Source: Tiliqua scincoides (taxonomy: Eukaryota; Chordata; Lepidosauria; Squamata; Scincidae). From it: a stretch of 64,000 bases of DNA. The translations under genes were made by a program, and so were the position numbers. The notes under the pieces were generated by a model. The model did not search any database and was not told the origin of the DNA. It worked only from the letters and a program-made list of their open reading frames with translations. Below, one piece after another: positions 1 through 11,200 of the stretch; positions within the stretch are counted from its first letter, which is position 1; the number at the start of each line of letters is the position of its first letter. The DNA is taken from contig NC_089824.1 in assembly GCF_035046505.1 (NCBI RefSeq), positions 50,471,274-50,535,273 on the forward strand, written 5' to 3'.

Positions 1-283
1 GGATATAGATTGTTTAAACAAAATAAATATTTATATACTCATTTATAAGTTGAAACATTTATGCCTTAAAACTGAAACTGAAAACTAGGCTAAACTTATA
101 CACGTGTCAATGGTGTGAAGTGTCCTTGGCTTCTAAGAACAGCTGCTTGGTGGGGATAAGGTTGTGAAGCGAGACATACAAGGCAAAAGAAAAAGGAGCT
201 ATTTTATCTTGTTTTGAGGCAGCACAAACAAGGAACTATTCTCCAAACAGGAAGCAAGGTGAAGTGCTGCTGCTATGGAAGTA

Positions 284-738
284 CAGTACTGGTCGGTCTT
301 CAGTTTCCACTAGAGATCCATTCTTGGACCCCCCCCTCACCACAGATACTGATATCTGTGAGGGGAGCAACAGAAGCCTTCCAGACACAACCAGAAGTGC
401 CTTCCAGTCATGTCCAGACATGCTCTGAGGCATGAGAAGGCCAGAAACTGGAAGTGCCTCTCAGAGACCATCTGAGTCACGGGGAGGCCATGCACAACCT
501 CCTCGTACCTCAGGAGGTCTCCCAGAGGCCTCCAAGAGGCACTTTCGGTTTCTCAGCAAACCAGAAGTACCTCTCAGAGGCCATCTGATGTACAGAGAGG
601 ACATGCATGGCCTCCCCATGCCTCAGAACACTTCCAGTTGCATCTGCAGGTCTTCTGAGGGCTCTCTAGAGGCAGGTTTGGAACCTGTGTTGGGTCAAAT
701 TCATATATTCTGAACACATGGATAAGGAGGACCCACTG
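284..738 (-). mobile_element. Tigger/pogo-like non-autonomous DNA transposon
   Basis: On the minus strand it begins CAGTGGGTCCTCCTTATCC and continues with a segment resembling the TATCTGTGGATTC ends of Tigger elements. TA dinucleotides flank both ends (282-283, 739-740). The interior is made of repeated CCAGAAGTGCCTCTCAGAGG-like stretches. Confidence 0.5.
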
Positions 739-1059
739 TACTATACTCCTCACAAAACTTACAACTTCTATAAGAACTTTCACTTTACTTCTTGTTTGGA
801 GAATAGCTCTGTGCTTGTGCTGCTTCTTAACAATTACTGGTAAGACATTTATCAGGATCTGATCTTAGATAAAAAATCTGACAAAATTATCTACCAAACC
901 AAAGACCTTCATACATCCCTAAGTTTTATCCACAGGTCATAGCAAATTCTATGATTTTTGGTTTAGAACTTGCTCTCTACTTATCCACAATCAATTTATG
1001 TATATGAGTATATGTGATAAATTACACTGCTTCTAAAATGTTGGAGTGACTGGATTTAG

Positions 1060-1147
1060 GCTGCAATCCTATACATGCTTTCTTGAGAGTAAGCCCCACT
1101 GAAGACAATAGGACATACTTCTGAGTAGACAAGCATAGGATTGTGCA
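1060..1147 (+). mobile_element. Family A palindromic MITE
   Basis: GCTGCAATCCTATACATGC to GCATAGGATTGTGC, two arms in inverted orientation around CCACTGAAGACAATAGG. Confidence 0.8.
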
Positions 1148-1527
1148 CTCAGTGGAACATATCTTCCCACTGAGAAAGCAGCCATGTGACAGGAGATATA
1201 CTAGAATCAGGACTATCAGAGTGCTCATCATGGGGCAAGGAAAACTAGGACGCACTCCAAGAGCCCTCTCCTTTTACCTGCAAAAAGTTCTCATTGTGGC
1301 AGCTTCTGCCTAACGGATATATGAGTTCTATGTGAGAGTTTCCTGAAATGACTCGGGTTATTATATTTAATTGCATGGAGCAATAGAAATTCCAAGTCAG
1401 CATGAAAAACCGTAGAGGCTAGTAAAACGTAAAAATCAGGTAGCAAGCCTGTATCTGTGCACTTAAGAAGAAATATGTAGATTAAGCATAAATGCAACAT
1501 ATAGATTCCCAGAGTAATTCTTTAGAA

Positions 1528-1780
1528 CAGTGGTTCTCAAACTCTCCAGGAGTCTGAAAACCGCTGGTAAGTGCTTGTGGGGGTGGGGACTGGGATGGGG
1601 GGTGTCCCAATGGCACCAGAGCAATTGCAGCGTCTTGGGCATCCAGGAGCATCTTCACATACCTGGTGGTCTGTGCAGTCTCCCAGAGGATCCTGAAGGC
1701 TTGCAATCCCCTCAGCATTTCCAGTTTACAGTTGGAGCTCTGGATCGCTCCACAGGCACATTTATGAGCATTACAAAATA
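1528..1780 (+). mobile_element. hAT-type MITE end, interrupted by repeat E
   Basis: CAGTGGTTCTCAAACTC at 1528 is a typical hAT terminus. The matching right end is not found before repeat E begins at about 1785. Confidence 0.45.
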
Positions 1781-1784
1781 TCCT

Positions 1785-2190
1785 GTTGGCATCCTTCAGT
1801 CTCGGAAGACTATGGTATTGCGCTCTGAATGGTGGTTCTGGAACAGTTTCCTCTCCAGTGCGCGAAGCCTGGGCAAAGTAGATATGGAGGATAGACTGTT
1901 ACCCATGCAGCAAATCCCCCCTCTCCACGTCGCTGAAATGGTCCAATGGAAAGGCAGAGGCCAGTACGGTTGGTTCCAGCAGCGTCGCAGGAGTTGCCAG
2001 AACGTGACTGTGTTCAGCCATGAACTGCCTCAGGGACTCTGGCTCTGGATTTTGCCTCAAGGTTGACTCCTGAAGCCTTTTCCATAACTGGATGTAGCCA
2101 CAAGGTAGTGGAGGTTTGGGATCAGAGTTTTCCTTCTCTCAGATGAGCTGCCTTCCCAGGCTGACCAGTCCCATCTACCCGGTGGCTGTT
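1785..2190 (-). repeat. Repeat E copy 1 (unclassified interspersed repeat)
   Basis: Begins GTTGGCATCCTTCAGTCTCG and GAAGACTATGGTATTGCGC, and ends near CCGGTGGCTGTTT. About 90% like the copy at 49497. On the minus strand part of it is open, but no protein domain is recognised. Confidence 0.7.
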
Positions 2191-2639
2191 TAGTCGCTTC
2201 AAAATATATACTTTGATTGAAATATACTTTTAAAAAAAACAAAACAAGGCTTACCAGCAGACACTTGTTAAAAGTGGCACTAGTGCAACAAAAGTAGAAG
2301 ATAAAACTTTTTCCAAGTGATACTTAAAATAAAGGTTTTTAGAAGCCATCACTTTAATGTGCTTGGTGCCCTCCAGTGGTAGAATAATATCATAACCACC
2401 ACATTATTTTTATGAGTGTTAGAAAAGGAAGACACTTGACTGCTTTGAATCAAATCACTTTCATAAATGTTGTTTTGAGGTTCAGAAGGGAACCATGTCA
2501 CTTTACCAACCTCAACAGGTTGATAACATTGTCATTATAAAGGAACAAAAGTTAGTGAGGCCCATTACCACAATGGATGATGATTCAATGAAGAAGCCAT
2601 AGGGGAAAAAACATACTATCTCTCTGCAGAACCAGAATC

Positions 2640-3235
2640 TAGAAAATGGACAAGTCCACGCTTTCCTTTTTGCTTATCCTAAGGCCCCAGGGTAAAGCAA
2701 GATAATGGATGAACAAAGCTGTGAAACATCTAGCAGAGTCAAGATACTGAAATAACTTTGGAGGTCCCAGGTGGCAATTAATTGGCTAATTTTGGAGGTC
2801 CCAGGTGGCTATTTTTTCTGTCAAGTCACCTGAAGTATACATGTCAGATAGCTTGAGCAGAATGTCTTATCGTCCACTCTTTTATAGAGTGAGAAAAGAT
2901 ATATAAGGTATATAAGAAAAAGTATATAAGGGGATCGTTTGGTGGCCTCTCTCTCTCTCCTTCCTGGAATGCTGATCTTTAGGCTTTGTACCGCAGTATG
3001 GTAGGCCAAGAAGAGAGAGCATGAATTTCCATTAACTCTGCATTAACTCTGCTTACAAGCTCACTCTGTGAAATTCCTGTTAACAGCTAAGTAGATAAAG
3101 TTAAAGTCCTTGTTATTTTTATTGCTGTGTGTTACACCATGTATATTTTATTCTTGAGAGCATTTGTTCTCCTATTATTCTAAATAAACCCTTTTAAAAT
3201 GAATTTTGATTTGTTGGGTGAATCTAAAGGTATGC
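2640..3235 (+). mobile_element. LTR-like fossil, solo, family uncertain
   Basis: Region with several TATATAAGG-type boxes (2898-2936) followed about 250 bp later by AATAAA near 3182, the arrangement of an LTR promoter and poly(A) signal. Borders are not clear and no internal region is identified. It looks old and broken. Confidence 0.3.
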
Positions 3236-3399
3236 TAAGCTAAGCTACAATACAGATGCCTTAGAGGAGACTTGGTTAATTTGAGAAACAAAAGTAATTA
3301 TCCAATTGCGTATTGGCTCTTTTGCCTGAGGCCAAACTTAAAGGAGAGCAGACAGGCAATGCTGGCAGAACTACCATGTTTGTACAATAAAAGGGTTGA

Positions 3400-5000
3400 G
3401 GGAGTTGACTGTGACCCCCCCCTCCCCACGCCTCCTGCTCCGACCGGATCTCCTATCACAGGGCCCGATCTTAGACCCTTGGACAGCAAGCTCCACCTTG
3501 CTACCTGGAGGTTGAGTGAAAGAGGCTTGCTAAGCTAGGATATTCCCCCTCCATACTTTCCATCCTACTGTCTGACAGGAGGGGATCCACTTACAGGGTC
3601 TACAGTGGGACCTGGAGGGCTCTGGCTGAGTGGTGCTGTCCCCAGTTCATTGACCCAGAGAGGATTAGTCAAGGACCTCTGAACTTCCTTCAGGCAGGCC
3701 TTGACAAGGGCCTTAGCATGGTCACTCTCAAATGTCAGTCTCTGCCATATCATCCACCCTGGGGTTCTCTGGAATTCTTCTGGCAGGAATCACCTCTGCC
3801 AGAAGGGTTTCGGAACTGGCAGTCTTCTTCATTGCCAGGGACCTCTGCCTGGTCCAGGAGGGCAAAATAGTCTTCCACACTGACCCCACCTTCCTCCCAA
3901 AGGTGAATTCCCTGTTCCACCATTCACAGGAAGTGGTTCTCCCTACCTTTTGCCCCAATCCCTCTCATCCCAAGGAGAGGGACTAGCACACGTTAGATGT
4001 CTGCAGAGTTGCAAAAGCTTCTACCTGTCCAGAACCGCCAGCTTCTGCAGGATGGAAGCCCTGTTTGTGGCCTACAGGCCCAGTAACCAGGACAGAAAGG
4101 TCTCACCCTCGTCCATCTCCAGGTGGGTGAGGGATACAATAGCCAAGGCCTACCGGGCCCTCGGGAAGGACATCAAGGCACATTCCTTCCAGGGAGCTGC
4201 CACTTCCGCTGCCTTCAGGGGTAAACCATCCCTGGATGCAGCATGCAGGGTGACCACCTGGAGCATGTCCAACATGTTCATTATCATGCCCAACACGTTC
4301 ATTAGACACTGTAAGATTGACACTTTTGCCTCGGGAGACGCAGCCTTCACCAGGTGCGTCCTCCAGAGTGTCATCTTACATGCTTCTGGCAGCTCCCACC
4401 CTTGAGGCGCACGGATTTGGCACATCCCAAAGGAAGACTAACCCAAACATGGAGATTCCACTGGAGAATAGGAAGATTAATACTTACCATGAACCCCCCT
4501 TTTCAGTGGTGTCCATGTTCGGGTTAGTCTGCCCGCCCTCACAGCCGAGGTGCAAGACAAAAAAAGGGCTCCAGTAGGTCAGGGTAGTATGCCCACGGGC
4601 AAGTCCCCAGGGACAACGCTATAGCTCAGGGCGGGGTACATCAAGCCCCCTCTGCACACCTAGTTGACAGGACAACGCCCTACAAGCCCAGGACAACTGG
4701 AGCCATGATGTTGCAACAATCAACGCACCCAGAGCCAGGACCGGTGTTCTTCCATCCATCACCCAAACGTTGTGCATCTCCTGGACCGCACAGTGGGGAG
4801 GGATCCTCAAGCTTGGACAGCCTGGGGGAAGTTCAGGCAGCCCCTCCCCCTCAGGAACTCTGTTTCTATTGGCCTGCTATCCTGAGAGGGAGGAGCTGAG
4901 GAAGCCTGTAGGAGGAGGCTGTGAAATAGAGTTCCAGAGAGCTAGCAAATTGGGATGCTGTGGTAGGAGTTTTGAGGTAGTTTTGTCCCCCTGCTCTTAA
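3400..5000 (+). mobile_element. DIRS-like (tyrosine-recombinase) retroelement fossil
   Basis: The translated interior resembles the tyrosine recombinase of DIRS-type elements common in reptiles (ARRVSELAVFFIARD; SRWVRDTIAKAYRALG; AHSFQGAATSAAF). A non-coding end region follows from about 4420. It is a broken partial copy carrying several breaks; no other gene of the element is recognised. Confidence 0.6.
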
Positions 5001-5789
5001 ATTTGGGTTATCCAAAATTACAGAGGATGTTCCAGACCCAATTACCGTGACAGCCTCTGTTCCTGAAGTATATAAAGAAGATTCATGTAATGCAGCTTCT
5101 GCTACCTGCTGAGTGTTTTCCAGTCTCAAGCCAAACACAATGCTCACAGCCAAATCCTATTAGGCTTTAGCACTGGTGGGATATTTCACCAATTGCCTTA
5201 AGGCAACGGTGAAAGACACTGACAACACATGGAGTCATGCACTGACAGAAAGGCCAGAGCTTTCCCCTTGTGTGCTGGATGATCCTCCTGGACTCACTGA
5301 GGCAGGTAGGACAGCGGTGGAGGTGGGACAGGGGCAGGTGGAACAAGGTGGTGATGGGGTAGGGTGGAATGGGAAAAACGGGGGCAGGGGATGGGCAGGT
5401 CAGCACCAGGAAAGGGGTGGGTTCGGCAGCAGTGGCAGCCAGTATATCCTATTCTCATTCCCAGACCCAATACCGCAGCTTGGGACCATGTGAACCTGAG
5501 ACAGCAATTTTGAATAGATTCTCCACAATTACCTCCAGGTAAGGGAACAAATACACCATCACTCAGAAAAGACTTCCATGACTTTCCCATCCCTGTAGGA
5601 TGCAGTGATAGCCATTTTGGCATCCCTGCATCGGTGGGGGAGGGAACCATAGGATTGGGCTGCCAAGGTATGTTTGGAACATACAGAGGTCAAGTATGGC
5701 AGTTTCTAACAGTCAAAGGTAGACACAAGTAACATGTGCCCTAAGGACTATGACGCGGAAATTATTTTCCCATTATGAAATGCATACTA

Positions 5790-6275
5790 TTTTTAAGCAA
5801 GCGTACTTGCTGCAGTGGCCTGCACTGTATCCAGCGCAGGTTAGGTCCAGGCTGGAGATCACCTTGGGGTAAAGAGATATTTTTCCCCTTACCCCATATT
5901 GAGCCAAACCTGCCCTACAGAACTACTCAGATCTACCCCAGCTATTTAGTTGGTGCAAATCTGAGCAGTCCACATAAGGCTGCTTGGGCTGGGAGTGGGG
6001 GTTAGAATTTGGCACATGCTGCTGCAGTCAATCCCATCCCCCTCCAGGGTTCGATCTCCTGTTCCGCCCTCCCCCCAACCAAAAACACTCCCTCTCCATT
6101 CCTGGAATGCCCTCCCACCACCCTTTCCCACCACTTGCCCTGTCTGGGCAGTGCAGGGTCTGGATTCAGCTCAAGAGTGGTGGCCCAGCCAACTCCCACT
6201 CAGTACAAACATGCCTTTCAGCACATTTGCAACACTTGGGAGCCAGTGCAGGGGGCATAATTGGTTTGCAATTAA
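5790..6275. repeat. GC-rich interspersed repeat, unclassified
   Basis: CTGCAGTGGCCTGCACTGTA to GGGAGCCAGTGCAGGGGG, rich in CCCCTTACCCC and pyrimidine blocks, similar in style to family C. Open frames here on both strands look like composition effects. The stretch 5000-5790 shows nothing I can name. Confidence 0.4.
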
Positions 6276-6281
6276 CTACAA

Positions 6282-6495
6282 TACAATCCTATGCATGTCT
6301 ATTCAGAAGTCTCACTGTGTTCAATGGAACTTACTGTCAAGTAATGTGTATAGGATTGTAGCCTTGGTGTTTTTATACAAAAGTTTTATGTAGCTTTAGT
6401 GTTTTTACAGCCAATCCTATGCATGTATACTCAGAAGTAAGTCCATTCTAGTTAATTGGACTTACTCCCAGGAAAGTGTGCATAGGATTGCACCC
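6282..6495 (+). mobile_element. Two family A MITEs in a row
   Basis: Copies at 6282-6363 and 6408-6495, each with CAATCCTATGCATGT at the left and GGATTG(T/C)A at the right. Confidence 0.8.
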
Positions 6496-6539
6496 TTAGA
6501 AGTATAACCCCAAGCCTTTGGTTATGCAGTTTATATGCA

Positions 6540-8170
6540 CTGCACATAACTGCTTAGCGACAAAAGAAGCATTTCTCTTTCTACCTTTACATGCAAGCAA
6601 GACCACAAAGAATGAAACTACCTGTTATCCTTAGTAATATAACATGCACCATTTTTGTAATATGCACCATATTTTCTCCATATCTGCCTTAGTTCTCAAG
6701 AAAGAAAAGGATGGAGGAGATCAATGCATGGACAAATGAAGAAGACACCTTAAAGATATACCTATTGCGTAGTGCAGAAAGGCCAAATTAGGAAAAAAAA
6801 ATTCAAACTAAAAAATGTGCAGCAAGCGACATGAGAAGACACATGCACTAATTATACCAACAGTCTTGACCCAAAAGAAGCACAGGAGAACCCAAAGCAT
6901 AAAGAAAATGAGGAATAATAATGGACCAGAACTGGGGATAATCTGTTCATTCTAAATATAGTTATAACACCAGAATAATTCCAGTCTCTGATAGCAAGCC
7001 TTTAAAACAAGTGATATTTACTCAGTTTCAAAATATGTTCAGATAGCAGAAATTCCTAATTATATAGCCATCACATATTGTTTGCAATGGTCCAAGACAT
7101 TAAGTTTAAATCTGTTTTTCCTTCAGTAAACTTCTTCCTCCCCCCCCCGCCCCAAGAAAAGCACTTTCAATGAAAACCACTCTTTTTCTTTAAGAACATA
7201 CACAGTAAATTCATATTTTAAAGTATTGGCAGAAAATTATTCTAATGTGTTTTCTCTAAGTTTTGTTAAATAGAGAAAAACTTTCATAAAATCCTAACTT
7301 AAAACAGCCATCTTAAAGGTAATAAACATTAAGTCTCGAACTAATAAGAAATAATCACATAGGGTAGTATCCACAGGTTCCCTTCCTCCAGAGTAAGGAA
7401 ACCGTGAATGCTATCTATTAATTAAAAAGATACTACTGTAGAAGTGAGTTGTTGTACAACTGAACAGAGCCAGAGGTCCATATCTTTTTTAAAAATGGGA
7501 TGAAAGGAGCTTAGTATTCCATGACTGACAGCAAAACCAAATCATACACTCCTGTTGAAGCCTCTGGATTGCAATGACTCTTTTTATCATATTGTTAGGC
7601 ACCTACTCTCTTCCCCCAAAGGGAGTGCTAGTTCTATTCCCTGTATGTATACTGTACTGAGAGCCCTGGAAAAAATTTATCTGCATGCATATTTTATCTT
7701 GTATATATAAAACAACAAGAATACAAAAATGGACTAGAATAAAACTGTTTAGCTTTGCAAGAAATACAAAATCATTTTTCTTCTCTAACGCTAAACAAAA
7801 CTTTCCCTCATTCTCTGCATCACAATACACCAACTTTTGTTCCAATGTAACAAAAACTATTTCCTATGATATACTATACAGTTTCTTAAAAAGCAAATGA
7901 AACAAAATACTGTAACTTGATCTGGAGTATTTTTCCAAGTTATTTGCACTATTCTCCCATTACTCAATGAAAAATAAAATTCCATTCTGAAGCAAAATAT
8001 TACAATTTGCCTTTTTTGTAAGTTATATTAAAATGTTTTTTAAAGGTAGTTAACCTAGGGTGAAATAATACTGCTTTGAACTGGATACAGAGTTCCCTTT
8101 TATTAACATTAAAACCACATGTGCAGCTTTTCCCTTTGCAAACAGCAATGACGTGAGCAACCTAGACACC
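6540..8170 (-). other. AT-rich region downstream of RNF138, probable 3' UTR or flank
   Basis: No gene and no clear repeat is seen in most of this stretch. It lies directly after the RNF138 stop on the minus strand. An AATAAA at 8104-8099 would give a very short 3' UTR; a longer one cannot be ruled out from sequence alone. Confidence 0.35.
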
Positions 8171-8239
8171 TCAAAGGTTCACTTGACAAGATTCCACAAC
8201 GGCATTTTGCAATTGAGTTTCCTCATCCAGCTGAAGATT
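8171..8239 (-). CDS. RNF138: RNF138 last coding exon and stop
   Basis: Acceptor TTTCTTTAG, then NLQLDEETQLQNAVVESCQV, NL and TGA. This is the ubiquitin-interacting C-terminal helix. An AATAAA hexamer on the minus strand lies at 8104-8099, 67 nt past the stop. Confidence 0.93.
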   Translation of the reverse strand, partial: NLQLDEETQLQNAVVESCQVNL

Positions 8240-11200
8240 CTAAAGAAACACAAAAAAATTAGAAAAAAGCCCTAAAAATCAAGCAATTCCACTATGTGTT
8301 CAACATGTTATTTGCATTAATTATTAAAAACAAACACCTAATGAAAAAGACATACGTATCATTTTAGTATATTAACAATATTCCTTCATAAGTCACTTTT
8401 GCTGATTTGAAAACAAACATATTAATGTATAAAGAAAAAAAATTAGATGAATTGGATATCAGCTTCTACATGCATATCACTGAGGGCTCTCCAAGTTCTA
8501 TCATACTTGTATCCTGCCCTTCCTCCAAGGCCCTCAGGACAGCCTATAGGGCCACAATCCTAACGAGTGCCACCCGACTGCAGGATGCAGCAAACGTTCC
8601 ACTGGCACCGCTACGCCACCATTGGAAAGTTGGTTAGGATTTGAGCCTATGCCTCTTTCCCATTCTTCCCCTTCCCCCCTCCCACACCTCCTTGAACATA
8701 AAAATGCACCTCTGTCCTCTGAGGGTGGCGTGGGGGGAATCCTGGGATATTACATCTTTCACAACTTGAGTCACCCTCTCTCCTTGCAGGGTTATATGCC
8801 ATTTGGGGCAGAAAAGGGAATATTTCTGCCTTATTAACGTCCCCCTAGCTTTTTTCTGTCCTGCCTCACAGTCTTTATCAACACTTTCATCTTCCACCCA
8901 CCATCTTTGTTAGCTTGTTTGTGCTCCAATTTCTTAGTTTTTCCTTTTGCATATCCCCCATCTTCCATTCCACTACTACTGCTTGGAGGACTGTGGTTCA
9001 ACGTTATACAAAGGCCAAGAAGTGAGGTTACATCTGCTTATGGACCAAGCACAAGTAAGAAAGATAGCACTAGGAAAGGTAAAGAAGTGGAGGCAGAGGT
9101 AGTAAAGAGAGTGGGAAGATACTCAGAGTGGGCTGAAATCTCAGCCCTCCAATTTGCTGCCTGCAGTGTATGATTCTAGTCAGGTTGGCCCTGGACTCAA
9201 ACTCCAACACCTCATTAAAAAGACTTCAGAACCATTGGCTTATTATTCAGAAATACACCCTGTAAATCATTGGAACATTGACATAGGAATCTTTTGCTAT
9301 GATCTGTGATCTGCCTAAAAAGAGTAGACAGACTAGTACCCATTACCTAACCCTGTAACAAGATATATGTATACAAGATGCTTATACTAACTAGACATTC
9401 ACCAGATGATTTCCCAAGTTCTTCCCAAAAATTACCTAGGAAAGAGATTCCCTACCAAGGTACCTAGAAAACTTAAACTTAGAACATGCAAAGTCCTATA
9501 GTAGGTACATTTACCAAGATTAGAACATTAGGGACAAATAGAGGGATCTTAAAAAGGGAAGGAGAGGGGACCTAGGAAACTATAGGCTAGCCTCTGTTCC
9601 AGGTAAGATGGTGAAATGCCTCATCAAAGATCGAATCTTAAAACACACAGACGAACAAGACTTGCTGATGAAAAATCAGTATTGCTTCTGTAAGGATAAG
9701 TCTTGCCTCATGAACCTTTTAGAATTCTTTAAAAATGTCCACAAGCATGTGGATGCGGGAGAACATGTGGATATTATATATCTGGATTTTCAGAAGGTGT
9801 TTGACACAGTCCCTCACCAAAGGTTGCTGAGAAAACTCCAGTCAGGGAATTAGAGGGCAAGTTCTCTCATGGATTAGGAACTGGTTGAGGACCAGTTCCC
9901 CAACCAGTGGGTGTCAATGGACAATTTTCACAATGGAGAGGAGAAAAGCAGTGTGCCCCAAGAATCTATCCTGGGACTGGTGAAATACAGGAACCTGGAC
10001 TAGATGGGCCTATGGCCTGATCCAGCAGGGCTCTACTTATGTTCTGATTCAGTCTTTCAATGTGGAGAGAAAATATATTTTAAAATTTTAAGGTTAGAAG
10101 AAAAGTCCTTACCATAAAATCTCCATAGTCAAATTGATGTAATTGATTTAAGTGGTCAACAAAATTTCTAGTAGTCTGGTTAGGATTTCCCCATGGAAGA
10201 GACACACAAAGAGGACAGATCTTTAAGGATTAAAAAGAGAGAGAGAGAAAAAACAGAGGTAATAAATATTGCTAAATTAAATATGGCTAAATAAAAAAAT
10301 CAGTCTGACTGTTAATCACCACTAATAGTCTATTTATTAGTAACAGAAAATACATATTTTTCATTTAAACTACATAATTAATATATTAATGTTAGTTTCC
10401 CTGAAAATCATCCTGTGTAGAAATGCTTTGAAACTCATTCTTACAACAAGAGTATAATACTGGAGAAATGATATATTTCAAAGATTTATATCCTGCCTTT
10501 CCTATGTCAAAGCAAATGCCCAAGGCAGAATGAGATCCCAAACCTGTGCTCAGTGGCACGGCTCGGTGCCGCCAAGCATTGTTGCAAACGTGACTTACGG
10601 CACATCTGCAAGCCTCACCGCTGGGCTCCCGCCTGCGCTAGCTCAGCACCGGCTGGTGCTGGGCTAGTGTGGAGCAGTCACCCAGCTTCTGGGGCTCGGC
10701 AGTCTCCCAGACTGCCGAGCCGCAGCACGGTAGGTGGGGACAGAGATGGGGGCAGGGAGGTGTTCTGGGGAGGGGGGAGGCCGGCGGGGGGCGGAGAGAG
10801 GGCTGGCGGAGGCTTGCTGGGGCGGGCAGGAGACATGCCAGCAGGAGGGAGGCGGGTCCGTGGAGCTCTGTTCCGCAGAATACAAGGTGCTTGTGTAGGG
10901 CTCCACGCCCTACACGAGTGCCTTTACCTTAACGCCAACCTTTTGGTCAGTGGTAAAATGAGTAGCCCCATTGCGGGGCTGCTTACCTTACCCAGGAGAA
11001 GGGGACAAAAGTTCCCTTCTCCCGAGTCACCTCCCATGGTAGTCCAGGGCGTGTAGGATCTGGCAGCAGCCCTTCTCGGTGCCACCAAGCCTGGGGGACC
11101 TGGGCAGCTCAGAATTGGGCTGTCCAGAGGTAAAATTTATAGTGATACATGTCAGTTATATTCAACTTTCCCCACACATTTTAGAAAAAATTACATTAAT

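Noticed and set aside
1530-2066. 178-codon plus-strand frame
   Set aside because: Spans a hAT end and repeat E; the same repeat at 49497 is not open in this way.
5294-6393. Cluster of overlapping frames on both strands
   Set aside because: Purine- or pyrimidine-skewed repeat sequence; no homology recognised.
10553-11056. 167-codon frame in family C copy 1
   Set aside because: The element is a non-coding MITE; the second copy does not keep the same frame.
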